DNA from: Schistocerca nitens | Lineage: Eukaryota; Arthropoda; Insecta; Orthoptera; Acrididae | DNA: 64,000 nt | Direction of reading: 5' to 3' | Assembly: GCF_023898315.1 (NCBI RefSeq) | Contig: NC_064621.1 | Coordinates: forward strand, 134,476,521 to 134,540,520 | Part shown: piece after piece, positions 43,291 to 53,745 of the stretch | Position numbering within the stretch: position 1 is the first letter of the stretch | How the letters are laid out: each line of letters opens with the position of its first letter | Made by a program: the position numbers and the translations under genes | The notes under the pieces: model-generated | Seen by the model: only the letters and a program-made list of their open reading frames with translations | What the model was told of the DNA's origin: nothing | Database searches by the model: none

Positions 43291-43515
43291 ATTCTGTAAA
43301 GTTGCTACTGTGATATCTGTGACTTCTCAGTCACTGTGATTTCTAACAGATACGCGATTTCCTGCCCACCACTAGTTGCAGGTGAGCTGCCAGCAGTGGT
43401 GGATGTGGGGAGAGAGATGGCAGAGTTTTGAGAGCGGACGATGTGGAAGTGTATCCGTCAGAAAAACGAAATTTCTAAGACTGGATGTCATGAACTGATA
43501 CATATAGTATAGTGA

Positions 43516-43916
43516 CATGTAACTTCCCCTTAGAAAAATTTATGAATTACTGTGCTGGTAAACCTCCTACGTTATTTGATTTTCAAACAGCTGAGCAAAG
43601 CTGAATGTGCTCAGACATTTCTCTCTTTACTTATTCTGATCAACACTAACTGACACACAATATTTTTAGCGCAACGCAATCTGACTTTCAATTAATCCTA
43701 CAAAAGAATGGCCGTGACTAACAATAACATATACCTTTCACGAATCACTTACCTCACAAAAATCTTCATTACTCGAACTACTGCAATACAGCGAGCGCCA
43801 GTACTGCCAGCTAAATAAAAGATTCAAACTACTGAAGGCACTAACTACTGATAGGCATAGTCAGCAAATGAAAGATTTTGATAGAGAACAAACAACGTAT
43901 TTACCTTAATAGTGTT
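43516..43916. other. Unique centre of the foldback element
   Basis: Begins TGTAACTTCCCCTTAG. AT-rich without an open frame of note. I cannot tell whether it was the body of an LTR or the loop of a foldback. Confidence 0.5.
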
Positions 43917-44221
43917 CAAAAGTCATAATATATGTATCTGTTCATGACATCCAGTCTTACAAATTTCGTTTTTCTGACGGACACACGTCCAGATCGTCCT
44001 CTCTCAAAACTCTGCCATCTCTCTTCCCACATCCACCACTGCTGGCGGCTCACCTCTAACTGCGCAATGCTACGCGCTGTTCGCATCCAACTGCCCAACA
44101 GTACAATAGCAAATATTCCAACAATGCAAATCAGCCACAGACTGCACACAGCACAGTCAGTGATTTTCATACAGAGCGCTACGTGGCGTTACCAACACAA
44201 AAACCTAAACAGCCTACTTAC

Positions 44222-45415
44222 TAGAGATGGGCAAACTGAAACACGTAACTGTTTCGAAACAAATGAAACAGTACAATGTAATGTTTCGATACGCTGTTTC
44301 GAAACAGTGAAGCACTTTGTGTTTTGTAATCTAATAAACCTACACATTTTATCATATTGAGTGTCTACTGTATAAGTATGTCCATATAAACACAAATGAG
44401 GTGCGAGAGCGCTAATCATATCGCAGAAAGTATGAAACTCTCACTTAGGCGTCTTGGCAGTTTTGTATTTCCTGCAGCAATTGCGCTGCTTTCGTGTCGT
44501 GTGTCTTTCATACTTTTCAATTGGCTGAGGACAGCCATAGCTGAAGACAGAAGAACCACCACGAACGGAACTGGAGGTGGGAGCAAACTGCAGAAACAAC
44601 GGATATGCTACTGGGATTCCCACATTCCGTTAGTATGGGTAATATACCCATCCTGCTAATTTCCATGCACACAAAGGGAATCATTGTGGATAATAGGCAC
44701 AGTGACTATAGACTCACAAATAACGCCAAATAATTCGAATAAATAACAAAATAACAGAAAAAAATTTTGTCTTGCAAGGTGGTTCGAACCGTTGCTACAT
44801 CAAATTTATGTATATGTCTAATAACTGTCACTCTACGCCTTTTTTTTATTCAAAATGTTGTAGGTTGCGTTTCTTAATATGATTACTGTACATGAACAGA
44901 GAAGCGTATGTTATAAAAAAGTGTAATTTAACTGAATGATTTTCACATATTTATTATTTTGAATGTGAATAATATGCGTTGTTTTATTGTTTGGTTAGTG
45001 TTTATAAAGCAGATGTTACGCCATTTCGTAATAGAACAGTCAGCTAGAAACGAAGCTTTATTTTCGGATATCTTAAGCTTCATGCTATTGCTTGTCAAAA
45101 AGATTTCGACACTCTTGAAAGTGTTTCACGAAGTGGTATGTAGTGTTTCAGTACCTGTGCCAAGCCCGAACCTCGTCCGACACAGAGCGGAATGAAACAT
45201 CACTGTTTCGATACAAGCACAGGTGGACTGAAACAGCCTTATTTTGAAACAACGATACAGTTTCTGTGTCTGGCTCGAGATCGAATCTGGTCCGGTTATC
45301 CGAGACAGGGACGGAATGAAACACCACTGTTTCGAAACAGTGAACCACAGCCGTTCCGAAACACTTCCACGTATCGATACAGTGTATCGAAACATAGAAA
45401 CAGTGGCCAAGTCTA
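44222..45415. mobile_element. hAT-like element 2, 1.19 kb, with GTTTCGAAAC clusters
   Basis: Ends TAGAGATGGGCAAA and GGCCAAGTCTA with a perfect 8-bp duplication CTACTTAC at 44214-44221 and 45416-45423. Within 120 bp of the left end and 230 bp of the right end there are many GTTTCGAAAC and GTTTCGATAC words. The middle has no clear transposase. Non-autonomous. Confidence 0.85.
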
Positions 45416-45424
45416 CTACTTACA

Positions 45425-45873
45425 GTCTGTGGGCTGCGTTTACATGGAACGGACTGGTTTGTCTGATGCAACTGAACAGATCACTGACGTCGAAATGGCT
45501 GTGTGTTATGGATGACAGTGCGCCATGTCTCAGGGCAACAGTAGGTGGCCATTGGTTTGAAGAACATAGTGATCAGTTTGAGCGGATCATCCAGGTCGCC
45601 CGACATGCTTCCCGTCATACGTTTATGGGACATAGTCGAGAGGTCAGTTCGTGCAAAATACATCCTGCATGGACAGCTATAGAGACTGGCTGGCTCAACA
45701 TTTGTGCAGAAGACTCCCAGCGACTTGCTGAGTTGCTCCACTACTCCGGGCGGAAGGACGTCCAATACAGTAATAGGAGGTACCCCATCAGGTTGTCACA
45801 TCAGTGTACAGTAATAAGCAGATCGTGGGGCTATTCTTTCCCCGTCAGGTACTCAGACAGTGGCGCATCGTAA
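45425..45873 (+). pseudogene. Tc1-like transposase, C-terminal half
   Basis: Resumes after the foldback element with GCVYMERTGLSDATEQI and MDDSAPCLRATVGGHWFEEH, worn forms of the central and second-D blocks of the family. Frames change repeatedly. No intact catalytic set. Confidence 0.5.
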
Positions 45874-45912
45874 TCTCTCATGAGCTAATCTTATCTTTCT
45901 GTACCTTTCATT

Positions 45913-47301
45913 TACACTACTGGCCATTAAAACTGCTACACCAAGAAGAAATGCAGATGATAAACGGGTATTCATTGGACAAATATATTATACTACAACT
46001 GACATGTCATTACATTTTCACGCAATTTGGGTGCTTAGATCCTGAGAAATCAGTACCCAGAACAATCACCTCTGGCCGTAATAACGGCCTTGATACGCCT
46101 GGGCATTGAGTCAAACAGAGCTTGGATGGCGTGTACAGGTACAGTTGCCCATGCAACTTCAACACGATACCACAGTTCATCAAGAGTAGTGACTGGTTTA
46201 CCGTGCCAGTTGCTCGGCCACCATTGACCAAACGTTTTCAATTGGTGAGAGATCTGGAGAATGTCCAGGCCAGGGCAGCAGTCGAACATTTTCTGTATCC
46301 AGAAACGCCCGTACAGGACTTGCAACATGCGGTCGCGCATTATCCTGCTGAAATGTAGGGTTCTGCAGGGATCGAATGAAGGGTAGAGCCACGGGTCGTA
46401 ACACATCTGAAATGTAACGTCCACTGTTCAAAGTGCCGTCAGTGTGAACAAGACGTGAGCGAGACGTGTAACCAGTGGCACCCCATACCATCACGCCGAC
46501 TGATACGCCAGTATGGCGATGACGAATACACGCTTCGAATGTGCGTTCACCGCGATGTCGCCAAACACGGATGTGATCATCATGATGCTGTAAACAGAAC
46601 CTGGATTCATCCGAAAAAATGACATTTTGCCATTCGTGCACCCAGGTTCGTCGTCGAGTACACCATCACAGGTGCTCCTGTCTGTGATGCAGCTTCAAGG
46701 CTAACCGCAACCATTGTCTCCTTGCTGATAGTCCGTGCTGCTGCAAACGTCGTCGAACTGTTCGTGCAGATGGTTGTTGTCTTGCAAACTCAGAGATCGA
46801 GACGTGGCTGCACGATCCGTTACAGCCATGCGGATAAGATGCGTGTCATCTCGACTGCTGGCGATACGAGGCCGTTGGGATCCAGCACGGCGTTCCGTAT
46901 TACCCTCCTGATCGCACCGATTCCATATTCTGCTAACAGTCATTGGATCTCGACCAACGCGAGCAGCAATGTCGCGATACGATAAACCGCAATCACGATA
47001 GGCTACAATCGGACCTTTATCAAAGTCGGAAACGAGATGGTATGCATTTTTCCTCCTTACACGAGCATCACAACAACGTTTCACCATGCAACGCCGGTCA
47101 ACTGCTGTTTGTGTATGAGAAATCGGTTGGAAACTGTCGTCATGTCAGCACGTTGTAGGTGTCGCCACCGGCGCCAACCTTGTGTGAATGCTCTGAAAAG
47201 CTAATCATTTGCGTATCACAGCATCTTCTTCCTGTCGGTTAAATTTCGTGTCTGTAGCATGTCATCTTCGTGGTGTAGCAATTTTAATGGTCAGTGGTGT
47301 A
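45913..47301 (-). mobile_element. Tc1-like transposon, nearly complete, TA target
   Basis: Ends TACACTACTGGCCATTAAAA and TTTTAATGGTCAGTGGTGTA (plus strand) are inverted copies that include TA. Length 1,389 bp, within the usual Tc1 size. The transposase is on the minus strand in three pieces. Confidence 0.88.
46050..47087 (-). pseudogene. Tc1-like DD34E transposase with frameshifts
   Basis: Begins MVKRCCDARVRRKNAYHLVS; first helix-turn-helix YRDCGLSYRDIAARVGRDP (about 30-50). Then a shift near 46790. The catalytic part includes NVIFSDESRF (first D), NPTFQQDNARPH (second D) and SPDLSPIENVW (E); 34 residues lie between the second D and the E. A shift near 46205 moves the last 50 residues (TLDELWYRVEVAWATVP, SMPRRIKAVITARG) to another frame. 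All three acidic residues are kept, so inactivation is by frame breaks only. Confidence 0.85.
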
Positions 47302-48378
47302 TCTTCTTTTGATTCCTACATATAATATGTGGTACTTAATATTACCTACTTTAAAATTTTCTTTTATTCTGGTAGCTTGAGATGGCTCCAATTTTCTACT
47401 ACTTTTTTCTTTTATTTGCCTAAGTTTTCTGATCCACGTAGGTAATACATAATAATCACAACAAGTAACTGGACTATAAATTTACTATTTCCTGTAACGC
47501 AGTTTTAAACTTGCACTTATGATGGAGTAGACTGGACGTCATTAGCGCGTTCTTGGGGGCTACAAGTGCTGTATATTCTTCTAATTTCTGTTTGCAATCT
47601 GTGTAACAGATTACGTCTGGATCTGATTTACCATTATGTCTTATGGCTGACGATTGTTGGTTTGCGCAGCAATGATACGGCTTGAAGGAATCCCAGTCTT
47701 ATTTGATCCATGTGAACTTTGTTCGCAGACGAATGCGATTTTTTTTACTAGGTGTGACAATACCCCATCCCGCTGCTCGCTCTGCCATGCTCCCAGTGTT
47801 CGCTTAAGGCTGGAACTCTGCGATGGGAAACCCATGGGAAATCGCCGCGCGTCAGACTAGCAGCAGAAACACAGAGCTAGACTCTTAATCAAACTTCCCT
47901 CCGGGAAGCCTATATCTTACCTCCGCAGCTTTCCTTCAGAAATGATTGTGATCAGACGTTTCTCCTTTTGCACTTCTGGAAAGTAGAATATGAAACTTAG
48001 TCTTGAGCTCCTTATTTCGACAGGAGGACCACCCCTTTTGAGAGAATTACACTATCTACCGGAACACCCGACTCAGACACTTCTGTAATCTTCGCCATCA
48101 GCGCGCGCCGGGTTAGTACACCACATCTTAGGTCGTCACAGAGTTCGACAAAGTGTACCTGGTATGCCTTACGCCGTCGGTACACGTATCGTGCGCTCGA
48201 ACGCTGAGCGTTGAGCGTGCCGAGTTTCTGATGTCATAGCGTGAAAAAATCACGTTTGGGGAGTCTTTCCAAACGTGCAGCATTATATCTAGCATGTCAG
48301 ATATTCTGAACTTGCCTCTGAAAGTTGACCAATGAGTTGGAACAACGCCACTTACGTCGGATGTTTCTACCGTACAGA
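47302..48378. other. No gene seen
   Basis: Unassigned, nothing recognised on either strand. Confidence 0.4.
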
Positions 48379-48575
48379 GTCAAAATAGCTCTGAGCACTA
48401 TGGGACTTAACTTCTGAGGTCATCAGTCCCATAGAACTTAGAACTACTGAAACCTAACTAACCTAAGGACACCACACACATCCATGCCCGAGGCAGGATT
48501 CGAACCTGCGACCGCAGCGGTCTCGCGATTCCAGTCCGTAGCGCCTAGAACCACTCGGCCACCCCGGCCGGCCGG
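48379..48575 (-). mobile_element. SINE family 1, full length
   Basis: Minus-strand head GGCCGGGGTGGCCGAGTGG, box B GGTTCGAATCCTGCC, tail to CAGAGCTATT. Possible short duplication ACAGAGTC / ACATAGTC at the edges; exact ends uncertain. Confidence 0.85.
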
Positions 48576-49049
48576 ACATAGTCGCGAGACGCCATTTTGG
48601 CTTCGAGGTGAAGCCCATGTGAGTGTATATATAGTGTTTCTAAGCACCCGCAAATTTCGGATCTCCTGAAAATCCGTAAGTAGTTGTGCGACTTGTTGCA
48701 ATAAAATGACGGGAAAAGTCATATTGATGGTTAAAGAATTATTGTAACTTGCGTAATATGAAAGCATGCCCGTTCAAGGCAACGAAATGTTGAGGATCTA
48801 TCAGAAACGCATTATTCTTAGTGCAGTTTGTTGTAATTAAAGCTTTGAGGAAGTAGTAAGATGAACAAAAGGTTATAAATTATTTATGGTCGGTATAGCG
48901 TAATGTGTAAAGACGCAGGTAAGCACTGGGACACGAGATGCGTTGCTTGGAACTAATTTTTTTCCCTGATCTTCGCTTTTTCTAATAGTTCTGGTACTGT
49001 CTTATTACTTTAACAAAATAATATTCTATAATTTCGATGTTATGTAAAT
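48576..49049. other. No gene seen
   Basis: AT-rich, nothing recognised. Confidence 0.4.
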
Positions 49050-49159
49050 ACAGGGTATTACAAAAAGGTACGGCGAAACTTTCAGGAAACATACCTCACA
49101 CACAAAGAAAGAAAATATGTTATCTGAACATGTGCCCAGAAACGCTTACTATCCATGTT

Positions 49160-49349
49160 GCCGGCCGAAGTGGCCGTGCGGTTAAAGGCGCTGCAGTCTG
49201 GAACCGCAAGACCGCTACGGTCGCAGGTTCGAATCCTGCCTCGGGCATGGATGTTTGTGATGTCCTTAGGTTAGTTAGGTTTAACTAGTTCTAAGTTCTA
49301 GGGGACTAATGACCTCAGCAGTTGAGTCCCATAGTGCTCAGAGCCATTT
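49160..49349 (+). mobile_element. SINE family 1, full length
   Basis: 13-bp duplication TACTATCCATGTT at 49147-49159 and 49350-49362. Head GCCGGCCGAAGTGGCCGTGC with GGTTAAAGGCG, a tRNA-like D loop. Confidence 0.93.
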
Positions 49350-49483
49350 TACTATCCATGTTAGAGCTCATTTTATTACTTCTCTTCAAATCACATTAAT
49401 CATGGAATGGAAACACACAGCAACAGAACGTACCTGCGTGACTTCAAACACTTTGTTACAGGAAATGTTCAAAATGTCCTCCG

Positions 49484-50526
49484 TTAGCAAGGATACATGC
49501 ATCCACCCTCCGTCGCATGGAATCCCTGATGCGCTGATTGCAGCCCTGGAGAATGGCGTATTGTATCACAGCCGTCCACAATACGAGCACGAAGTGACTC
49601 TACATTTGATACCGGGGTTGCGTAGACAAGAGCTTTCAAATGCCCCCATAAGTGAAAGTCAAGAGATTTGAGGTCAGGAGAGCTTGGAGGCCATGGAATT
49701 GGTCCGCCTCCACCAATCCATCGGTCACTGAATCTGCTGTTGAGAAGCGTACGAACACTTCGACTGAAATGTGCAGGGGCTCCATCGGGCATGAACTACA
49801 TGTTGTGTCGTACTTGTAAAGGCACATGTTCTAGCTGCACAGGTAGAGTATCCCGTATGAAATCATGATAACGTGCTCCATTGAGCTTAGGTGGAAGAAC
49901 ATGGGGCCCAATCAAGACATCACCAACAATACCCGCCCAAACGTTCACAGAAAATCTGTGTTGATGACGTGATTGCACAATCGCGTGCGGATTCTCGTCG
50001 TCCCACACATGTTGATTGTGAAAATTTACAATTTGATCACGTTGGAATGAAGCCTCATCCGTAAAGAGAACATTTGCACTGAAATGAGGATTGACACATT
50101 GTTGGATGAACCATTCGCAGAAGTGTACCCGTGGAGGCCAATCAGCTGCTGATAGTGCCTGCACACGCTGTACATGGTACGGAAACAACTGGTTCTCCCG
50201 TAGCACTCTCCATAAAGTGACGTGGTCAACGTTACCTTGTACAGCAGCAACTTCTCTGACGCTGACATTAGGGTTATCGTCAACTGCACGAAGAATTGCC
50301 TCGCCATTGCAGGTGTCCTCGTCGTTCTAGGTCTTCCCCAGTCGCGAGTCATAGGCTGCAATCTTCCGTGCTCCCTAAGACGCCGATCAATTGCTTCGAA
50401 CGTCTTCCTGTCGGGACACCTTCGTTCTGGAAATCTGTCTCGATACAAACGTACCGCGCCACGGCTATTGCCCCGTGCTAATCCATACATCAAATGGGCA
50501 TCTGCCAACTCCGTATTTGTAAACAT
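49484..50526 (-). pseudogene. DD41D transposase with one frameshift and one nonsense codon
   Basis: Begins MFTNTELADAHLMYGLARGN and continues as the N-terminal helix-turn-helix known as DUF4817 (RLYRDRFPERRCPD, FEAIDRRLREHGRL). A two-base loss near 50305 shifts the frame. The next part has VLFTDEASFQRD (first D) and FSVNVWAG. A stop replaces a residue just before MPDGAPAHFSRSVRTLL (second D), and the third D is in SLDFHLWG; 41 residues separate the last two, the DD41D spacing of rosa-type elements. Otherwise the protein reads through to CMYPC. It would act as a cut-and-paste transposase. Confidence 0.85.
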
Positions 50527-50827
50527 TGCACTGACTGCAAAACCACGTTCGTGATGAACACTAACCTGTTGATGCTACGTACTGATGTGCTTGATGCTAG
50601 TACTGTAGAGCAATGAGTCGCATGTCAACACAAGCACCAAAGTCAACATTACCTTCCTTCAGTTGGGCCAACTGGTGGTGAATCGAGGAAGTACAGTACA
50701 TACTGACGAAACTAAAATGAGCTCTGACTTGGAAATTAAGCGTTTCCGGACACATGTTCACATAACATCTTTTCTTTATTTGTGTGTGAGGAATGTTTCC
50801 TGAAAGTTTGGCCGTACCTTTTTGTAA

Positions 50828-50846
50828 CCCCCCCCCCCCCCCCCCC
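50828..50846. repeat. 19-C homopolymer
   Basis: Directly abuts the right end of the DD41D transposon. Confidence 0.9.
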
Positions 50847-51082
50847 GTATTAGTGCTGTCTTTCTGTGGTGTGAGTTTGTTCGACCGGCCTTATTTCACT
50901 ATTTGCAGGAAAATATTTGGCACTTTCCCGTTACAAGTTTTGTGTTTCACATGTTGTGATGATTCTGCTACTGAGTAGGAACAGTTATGGCGTCTAGATT
51001 TTACTGAAAAGTGAGGATGATTAAATATTTTTATCTTAGGTGGAGAAATGCTGTAAATGTGCATCGCAATATTTATAATGCA

Positions 51083-51271
51083 TGGCCGGGGTGGCCGAGT
51101 GGTTCTAGGCGCTACAGACTGGAACCACGCGACCGCTACGGTCGCAAGTTCGAATCCTGCCTAGGGCATGGATGTGTGTGCTGTCCTTAGTTAGGTTTAA
51201 GTAGTTCTATGTTCTATGGGACTGATGACCTTAGAAGTCAAGTCCCATAGTGCTCAGAGCCATTTGAACCC
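51083..51271 (+). mobile_element. SINE family 1, full length
   Basis: 12-bp duplication ATTTATAATGCA at 51071-51082 and 51272-51283. Head TGGCCGGGGTGGCCGAGTGG; the tail lacks one GTTAG unit. Confidence 0.93.
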
Positions 51272-51380
51272 ATTTATAATGCAAATTTTACATGCCGATG
51301 TTCTTACTGAAGTTCTTATTAATGTGTTTTAGAGACAAAACAACATGACTAGTACATGGACAGGGGAGGAAATGTTCGTT

Positions 51381-51571
51381 CTCAAAAATGGTTCAAATGG
51401 CCCTAAGCACTATGGGACATAGGTCATCAGTCCCCAAGAACTACTTTAACCTAACTAACCTAAGGAAATCACACACCTCCATGCCTGAGAGAGGATTCGA
51501 ACCTACGACCCTAGCGGTCTCGCGGTTCCGAACTGAAGCGCCTAGAACCGCTCGGCTACACCGGCCGGCCC
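51381..51571 (-). mobile_element. SINE family 1, full length
   Basis: 10-bp duplication AATGTTCGTT at 51371-51380 and 51572-51581. Only 110 bp from the previous copy, in the opposite direction. Confidence 0.92.
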
Positions 51572-51581
51572 AATGTTCGTT

Positions 51582-52260
51582 TTAATAGAGCATATTACTA
51601 GATATTGAAGTTTTCATTTATGTGTACTAGAGACAGAACAAGATGACTAGTATATGGTCAAGGGAGGAAATATTCGTTTTAATAGAGCTACCATAGGAAT
51701 TCTGCGCCAGTCCATGTCGTAAATAGTGCGATTTGTGAGCCAGTTACAGCCTTCAGCTGCCCCTATAACGTACACCACACCGACGTACCGTATGCACGAG
51801 TCTCATCGTTTCTCAGCGGTTAGCAGCGCATTGGACGACCAACGTTGACGTCCGCGCGCCGACGGCTTTACAGAAACGAACTGCATGCGTGCACATGCGC
51901 ATAACACTGAGTCTGTGCCTCCCGCTGTAATAGCTACCAAGTAACAGTCGCGAGCGCATCACAAATCTGTGCGAGTGCAGGCATCAGCGGTCGTTTTATC
52001 TTCAGTACAACTTCTCCGGCTACGTGAACGCTTAGTCATTTTCTTATTTAGTCCACTGTTTCGGCCACTGTTGCAAATGGTCTCAGTTGTCAAGAAGACT
52101 GAAGCTCTGTTTCGATTAGCAGTAGTGGGGTGGCGGGTTGAAAGTCTTTTTTTTCTATTAGCTGGTACCACCGATTGAGGTGCATATCAGTATAGTGACA
52201 TAGTACTGCTCACGCGGCACTCCGAGGCAACTGAGATAACACAGTGTGCAACAAACCATC
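51582..52260. other. No gene seen
   Basis: GC-moderate, unassigned. A short near-duplicate of AATGTTCGTTTTAATAGAGC recurs at 51672 (ATATTCGTTTTAATAGAGCT), so the SINE landed in one copy of a local duplication. Confidence 0.45.
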
Positions 52261-52990
52261 AGCCGGATCTTGTAAGATTTCAAGTTGTGCAAAGATTTGC
52301 AACTCGCTTTAAATGTACGGAAATGTCAAATTGTGGACTTCACGAAAGGGAAAAAGGTATTCTATGATTACAGTTGGAACAGGTCAACACATACAAATCG
52401 ATGGGTGTAAACTTTGTAGGGATACGAAATGGGGCGATCACATAGGCTGTCGCAGATAAAGCAGGTGGAAGGCTTCGGTTAGTTGGCACGTGACTATAGA
52501 AATGTGATTATTCTACAAAGGAAATTGATTAAGAATCATTCGTGCGACCCATGCTAGAATATTGCTCAAGTGTGTGGGATCCATACCAAATGAAACTAAC
52601 AGGGGATATTGAACGTATACAGAGAAGGGCAGCACGAATGGTCACAGTTTTGTTTGATCCTTGGTACAGTGCCACAGACATACTGAAGAAATTGAACTGC
52701 CAGATGCTTGAAAATAGCCCCAAACTGTAAGAGAAAGCCTAATTACAAAGTTGTAAGGATCGGCTTTAAATTATGAACCTAGGAATATACGGCAACTTCC
52801 TACCTGTAGCTCCTGTAGGAATTCTGAGGACATGCGCACAGAGGCATGTAAACAGTCAGTCATTCTTCCCGCCCTCCTTACGGTAAATGAAAGGGAAGAA
52901 GCCCTAATAACTCGATGCAATGGGAAGTACCCTCTGCCGTGCACTTCACGATGGTTTCTCAGAGTATGGGTGTAGATGGACATATAGAGA
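52261..52990 (+). pseudogene. CR1/L2-like LINE, 3' part
   Basis: Translation RPMLEYCSSVWDPYQMKLTG then IERIQRRAARMVTVLF is the post-palm region of CR1/L2-type reverse transcriptases (LEYxSxVWxP...IExxQRRAAR). The 3' end with GAAGTACCCTCTGCC and GGGTGTAGATGG matches the copies ending at 4078 and 60890. 5' truncated and frame-broken. Confidence 0.75.
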
Positions 52991-53269
52991 AACAGGGTGA
53001 ACCAGATCTCCACCTGCAAAATTTCGGAAGTTGTTCCGCGAGATTTTCTGATTATTTTGGTACAAGGACCCCGTGGTCTCCGATAACTCGTTACAGAGAA
53101 GAAATTTAATATGATTTATTCGTTTTTTTTGCTCCAATTACCATTGTTTCATTGAAAATACAATGGAAACTGCGAATAGCTTGCAGTATGCAATCACCAA
53201 AACATAAAACACAAAACAAAGCAAAATGCATCAGTACTCAGACGAAACACGTACACTACCGTCATACTA

Positions 53270-53640
53270 GCGCCTATTCTGGGTTCGTGACCGTTTCAGA
53301 TGGACCATAGACTACTGGAAAACATGGCTTGGTCAGATGAGTCCCAATTTCTGTCCGTGAGCGGTAAACTACCTACGAAATGCAGAATTATACCTTTACA
53401 GCCATTGATGAAAATGTCGACCATTTTCACCGTGGCAGACTGTATGGTGACGCACTATCGACTATGTCACACGTTCAAGAATACCTGGAGTTTGATGTAC
53501 TACTTCGTTGGCTGCGACAATCCTAGCATCTTCCGCGACCGACTGTACGATCCTAGAGGCATGTCTGTGAATTCATTGTATGTCTGTTGTCTTGCTTATT
53601 TGACAAGGACTCCAAATAATGGAACAATACCATAGATATC
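53270..53640 (+). mobile_element. Tc1-like (family S) fragment
   Basis: GGGTTCGTGACCGTTTCAG and DHRLLENMAWSDESQF correspond to the first catalytic D block of the family. Right-hand sequence is worn. Confidence 0.5.
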
Positions 53641-53654
53641 GGCGATTACAAACT

Positions 53655-53745
53655 GAGATAACAAAAATCATGGGATAGCGATACGCTTATATACAGATGG
53701 CAGCAATATCGTGTTTACAACGTATAAAAGGGCTGTACATTAGCG
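53655..53745 (+). mobile_element. Tc1-like (family S) 5' end fragment
   Basis: CATGGGATAGCGATACGC and TATACAGATGGCAGCA match the sequence just upstream of the family's transposase start at 39.8 and 15.6 kb. Confidence 0.5.

Larger units (their letters stand above)
40679..43374. mobile_element. hAT-like element 1, 2.7 kb, motif arrays at both ends
   Basis: Ends TAGTGATGGGC and GCCCACCACTA, with an 8-bp duplication GTTGGAGG / GTTGCAGG (one mismatch) at 40671-40678 and 43375-43382. Eight-base targets and such ends are usual for hAT elements. No transposase frame is seen. Near the left end lie a 32-bp perfect hairpin and a 9-bp-unit array; near the right end about five 125-bp repeats. The interior (40980-42640) is AT-rich and non-coding. 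Confidence 0.8.
40509..45424. mobile_element. Foldback element of about 1.0 kb, inflated by two hAT-like insertions
   Basis: Ends TGTAAGTAGGCTGTTTAGG (left) and its inverse CCTAAACAGCCTACTTACA (right, split by the second hAT). 4-bp duplication GTCT at 40505-40508 and 45425-45428. Arms of about 310 bp (40509-40678 plus 43383-43510; 43917-44221 plus 45424) flank a unique centre of about 400 bp that starts near TGTAACTTCCCC (43516). Without the two insertions it is about 1,010 bp. TG/CA ends and a 4-bp target recall LTR elements, but the two ends are inverted rather than direct. Confidence 0.8.
39790..45890 (+). mobile_element. Tc1-like element (family S), outermost layer of a nest
   Basis: The N-terminal half lies at 39790-40508 and the C-terminal half at 45425-45890. 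The two rejoin across a 4-bp GTCT duplicated around the foldback element. The plus strand codes FERGVVNGARRVGHPISDLV (helix-turn-helix) and later the D-region words MDPSYQQGTVQ. Catalytic residues are not intact. Confidence 0.8.
49058..50827 (-). mobile_element. DD41D (rosa-like) Tc1/mariner transposon with 80-bp TIRs
   Basis: Inverted ends begin TTACAAAAAGGTACGGC and extend for more than 80 bp on each side with few differences. A SINE1 (49160-49349) has entered just inside the left TIR. Without it the element is about 1.57 kb. The right end abuts a 19-C run, so the outer TA cannot be confirmed on that side. Confidence 0.85.
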
